Of a DNA stretch of 64,000 nt, positions 61,771-64,000 are shown piece after piece. This DNA comes from Lachnospiraceae bacterium (GTDB lineage Bacteria > Bacillota > Clostridia > Lachnospirales > Lachnospiraceae): positions 83,548-147,547 of the forward strand of contig JAGBEV010000053.1 in the NCBI GenBank assembly GCA_017936785.1, read 5' to 3'. The notes beneath the pieces were generated by a model that saw only the letters and a list, made by a program, of their open reading frames with translations, was not told the DNA's origin and ran no database searches. How positions within the stretch are numbered: position 1 is the stretch's first letter; the number at the start of each line of letters is the position of its first letter. The position numbers and the translations under genes were made by a program.

Positions 61771-62610
61771 CTATTTTTCTACAGACATTCTCTCTGCGAT
61801 TTCTTCTTGTGAGCCCATTGCCGCCCTTTCCATATTTTCCCTTGCCCGTCCTGCTGCCTCTGCCGTCAGATCCTTCACAACCTCACTTGCAATGATCAGC
61901 CCTGCCACCGATGGTACAAATGCCGTTGAGCCCGGTATCTCTCTTCTTCCTGTATGTTTTTGCATATCTTTCCGGGGACACATATCCTCCGTATCCCATT
62001 CTTCTGTCATATCTTTCATGGGGCGAAGAGGCTTCTCCCTGGAATAAACCACCTTCAGCTGCTTCACATCCCTTTTTTTCAGTTCCCTGCGCATTACCTT
62101 TGCCAAAGGACAGACGGAAGTATCATAGATATCAGCCACTTCAAATTCCGCAGGATTTAATTTATTTCCCGCTCCCATGCTGCTGATAATGGGTACTCCT
62201 GCACTCTGAGACTCCATGACCAAAGCAATCTTTGCCGTAACCGTATCCACTGCATCCACTACATAGGAATACTTTGTAAAATCAAATTCTTCCCTGGTTT
62301 CCGGCAGAAAAAAGCATCTGTGTTCATAAACCACAGCATCCGGATTGATCTCCAGAATCCGTTCCTTCATGACTTCGGTCTTATATCTTCCTACGGTTTT
62401 CCTGGTGGCGATTAACTGCCGGTTTAAATTGGTCAGGCATACCTTATCATCATCGATCAGATCAATAGTTCCCACACCGCTTCTGGCAAGGGCTTCCACA
62501 GTAAAACCTCCGACGCCGCCTATGCCGAAAACAGCCACCCGGGAAGCAGCAAGAATTTCCATTGCTTCTTTTCCCAACAATAATTCCGTACGTGAAAACT
62601 GATTTAACAT
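61771..62610 (-). CDS. tcdA: tRNA threonylcarbamoyladenosine dehydratase
   Basis: A 279-residue ThiF/E1-like protein that forms the cyclic ct6A37 modification of tRNA. The ATP-binding motif is AVFGIGGVGGFTVEALARSG, followed by DLIDDDKVCLTNLNRQ, and KRDVKQLKVVYSREKP is typical of TcdA. In E. coli it takes sulfur-linked help from CsdA/CsdE, so a position next to iscS and iscU is sensible. It precedes the Rrf2 gene by 18 bases. Confidence 0.93.
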   Translation of the reverse strand: MLNQFSRTELLLGKEAMEILAASRVAVFGIGGVGGFTVEALARSGVGTIDLIDDDKVCLTNLNRQLIATRKTVGRYKTEVMKERILEINPDAVVYEHRCFFLPETREEFDFTKYSYVVDAVDTVTAKIALVMESQSAGVPIISSMGAGNKLNPAEFEVADIYDTSVCPLAKVMRRELKKRDVKQLKVVYSREKPLRPMKDMTEEWDTEDMCPRKDMQKHTGRREIPGSTAFVPSVAGLIIASEVVKDLTAEAAGRARENMERAAMGSQEEIAERMSVEK

Positions 62611-62740
62611 CTTATATCCCGCCTATTCATAGTTACTTAGTATGGATTTATGATACATAGAAAAAAAAGATTCGTCAACCTGCTTTCTTCATTTCTTCCC
62701 GGCAGGTAATTTCTCATTCGTTTCAGATTTCAGCAGCGAT

Positions 62741-62784
62741 AAAAAATCGGAGGTTCTGTCTCAAAAGATCTGACAGAGCCTCCG
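62741..62784 (-). terminator. Terminator after cysK
   Basis: CGGAGG.TCTGTC pairs with GACAGA.CCTCCG around an 11-base loop, with a T run on the minus strand. Confidence 0.85.
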
Positions 62785-62803
62785 GCTGCTTCCTATAAAT
62801 CTG

Positions 62804-63742
62804 TTAATTATTACTGAATAACGGTGTAGACAAGTATCTGTCACCGGAATCAGGAAGGAGTGCCACAATGGTTTTCCCTTTATTTTCCGGTCTTTGGGCT
62901 AATACAGCTGCCGCTTTCAATGCTGCTCCGGAAGAAATTCCTACCAGAATACCTTCACTTACGGCAAATGCTTTACCTTCTGCAAACGCGTCCTCATTTT
63001 CAACAGTAATGACTTCATCATAGACTTTGGTATTTAATACATCCGGTACAAATCCTGCACCGATACCCTGAATTTTGTGGGCTCCGGGTGTTCCTTTGGA
63101 TAATACCGGACTGGATGCAGGTTCTACGGCAACTACTTTTACATTGGGATTCTGCTCCTTAAGATATTCTCCAACACCGGTCACGGTTCCGCCTGTACCT
63201 ACGCCTGCCACAAAAATATCCACTTTGCCATCTGTCTGTTCCCAGATTTCGGGACCGGTAGTCGCTTTATGGATTGCAGGATTGGCAGGATTCACAAACT
63301 GTCCAAGGATGACCGAACCGGGAATGGATGCCTTTAGCTCTTCAGCTTTGGCAATCGCCCCTTTCATTCCCTTTGCTCCTTCTGTCAATACCAGTTCAGC
63401 CCCATATGCAGCCAGTAAATTTCTCCTTTCAACGCTCATGGTATCGGGCAGGGTTAAGATCGCTTTATATCCCTTTGCTGCCGCAACTGCTGCAAGACCG
63501 ATACCCGTATTGCCGCTTGTAGGCTCGATAATGGTTGCACCCGGTTTTAAGATTCCTTTCTTTTCTGCATCCTCGATCATTGCCAGAGCAATTCTGTCCT
63601 TAACGCTTCCTGCAGGATTTAAGTATTCCAGCTTTGCAAGAATAACGGCATCCTTTACACCGGCTTTCTCACTATAACGGTTCAGCTTTAATATGGGGGT
63701 TCCCCCTACTAATTCCAATGCACTTTCTTTGATTTTACTCAT
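62804..63742 (-). CDS. cysK: Cysteine synthase A (O-acetylserine sulfhydrylase)
   Basis: A 312-residue PLP enzyme joining sulfide to O-acetylserine to give cysteine. The PLP lysine is in [13 protein letters not shown], the substrate loop is [12 protein letters not shown], and the phosphate loop reads [19 protein letters not shown]-like [10 protein letters not shown] completes the family. AGGAGG lies eight bases before the ATG. The leader holds a cysteine-rich small frame (63829-63939) and a dyad (63961-63982) shared with metY and iscS. The product supplies IscS. Confidence 0.96.
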   Translation of the reverse strand: MSKIKESALELVGGTPILKLNRYSEKAGVKDAVILAKLEYLNPAGSVKDRIALAMIEDAEKKGILKPGATIIEPTSGNTGIGLAAVAAAKGYKAILTLPDTMSVERRNLLAAYGAELVLTEGAKGMKGAIAKAEELKASIPGSVILGQFVNPANPAIHKATTGPEIWEQTDGKVDIFVAGVGTGGTVTGVGEYLKEQNPNVKVVAVEPASSPVLSKGTPGAHKIQGIGAGFVPDVLNTKVYDEVITVENEDAFAEGKAFAVSEGILVGISSGAALKAAAVLAQRPENKGKTIVALLPDSGDRYLSTPLFSNN

Positions 63743-63828
63743 TTTTTCATCCTCCTGATTTCATTCATATTTATTTACTCTCAACCATATATCTCTGTTG
63801 GTTCACTGCATTCTCATTTTATCCGCAG

Positions 63829-63939
63829 CTACTGCTGCATGGCACCGCAACACATGGAAAAACAAACCGCCTTCCTGCATCCTGTTCGGCAATAACACCT
63901 TTGCATCATACAGCTTGTTGTTTTCAACTTTCTTTTCAT
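63829..63939 (-). CDS. Cysteine-rich leader peptide of cysK
   Basis: A 36-residue frame in the cysK leader with seven cysteines (positions 10, 15, 17, 21, 26, 30 and 31) and a strongly basic N-terminal half (MKRKLKTTSC). It has an excellent AAGGAGG ribosome site eight bases upstream. The abundance of Cys codons suggests that ribosome speed reports charged tRNA-Cys. I see no obvious terminator between its stop and cysK, so control could act on translation, on Rho-dependent termination, or the peptide itself could bind metal. Confidence 0.7.
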   Translation of the reverse strand: MKRKLKTTSCMMQRCYCRTGCRKAVCFSMCCGAMQQ

Positions 63940-63960
63940 TACGATAGCCTCCTTAAATTT

Positions 63961-64000
63961 ATTCCTATTTTTTTACTAGGATTTGTATGAATTTATTATA
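63961..64000 (-). promoter_or_regulatory. cysK promoter -10 and Rrf2-type dyad
   Basis: A TATAAT box at 63995-64000 (minus strand) is cut by the window edge, so the -35 box is outside. The dyad 63961-63982 (forward: ATTCCTAT, T run, ACTAGGAT) lies just downstream, between the -10 box and the leader-peptide ribosome site. Confidence 0.7.

Noticed and set aside
63075-63677. 200-codon open frame antisense to cysK
   Set aside because: Composition (Pro, Ala, Ser, Thr) and lack of a ribosome site mark it as a shadow of cysK.
63743-64000. T-box or riboswitch upstream of cysK
   Set aside because: No T-box sequence or terminator/antiterminator pair was seen; only the Cys-rich ORF and the dyad stand out.
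1-64000. Prophage, insertion sequences, integrases, rRNA or tRNA genes
   Set aside because: No transposase, integrase, phage structural gene or structural RNA signature was found on either strand.

Overview
The window is 64 kb of a Gram-positive Clostridia chromosome, most likely Lachnospiraceae. The evidence is a moderately A+T-rich composition, strong AGGAGG-type ribosome sites, lipobox lipoproteins, the block rho-rpmE-DUF1385-prmC-prfA, and family-typical small proteins (DUF4250, DUF4364, DUF6483). No rRNA, tRNA, prophage, insertion sequence or CRISPR array was seen.

Layout. 0-11 kb: the tail of a histidine kinase, an ABC exporter beside a LytTR/DUF3021 regulator pair, an EamA carrier, DUF554, an iron alcohol dehydrogenase divergent from a MerR regulator, small lipoprotein and DUF genes, and an Rpn nuclease coupled to a LURP-one-like protein. 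11-18 kb: a degV remnant, a membrane-bound XRE regulator, then prfA-prmC-DUF1385, rpmE and rho. 18-38 kb: a large lipoprotein, malic enzyme with a radical SAM protein, a phosphodiesterase, rarA, a chemoreceptor with an FMN-binding lipoprotein, a NodB deacetylase, glgB opposite a TetR gene, a corrinoid-activator-like ASKHA protein, HtrA, and clpB behind a CIRCE operator. 38-48 kb: an accessory-looking tract with a type I toxin-antitoxin candidate followed by about ten lipoproteins and single-pass membrane proteins of unknown function. 48-55 kb: an ECF sigma/anti-sigma/clostripain operon, a C39-like peptidase, an NhaC antiporter and a TSUP carrier. 55-64 kb: pdxST, metY, iscU, iscS, an Rrf2 regulator, tcdA and cysK, a cysteine/Fe-S/PLP block.

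How the parts work together. The clearest regulatory picture is at the right end. metY, iscS and cysK each carry a similar 22-bp dyad (ATTCCTAT...AGGAT type) just downstream of the -10 box, and an Rrf2 regulator is encoded among them, so these genes look like one small cysteine/Fe-S regulon. cysK also has a leader ORF with seven cysteines in 36 codons. At the left end, three 21-bp direct repeats in front of the ABC exporter match the helical spacing of LytTR-family sites, and the LytTR gene is next door. The alcohol dehydrogenase promoter has the 19-bp spacer and central palindrome of a MerR-activated promoter. clpB is controlled by CIRCE, and its leader contains an unusual roughly 300-nt structure with arms of about 100 nt.

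All calls come from reading the sequence. Family names rest on visible motifs and gene order; functions of the 39-48 kb proteins are unknown.
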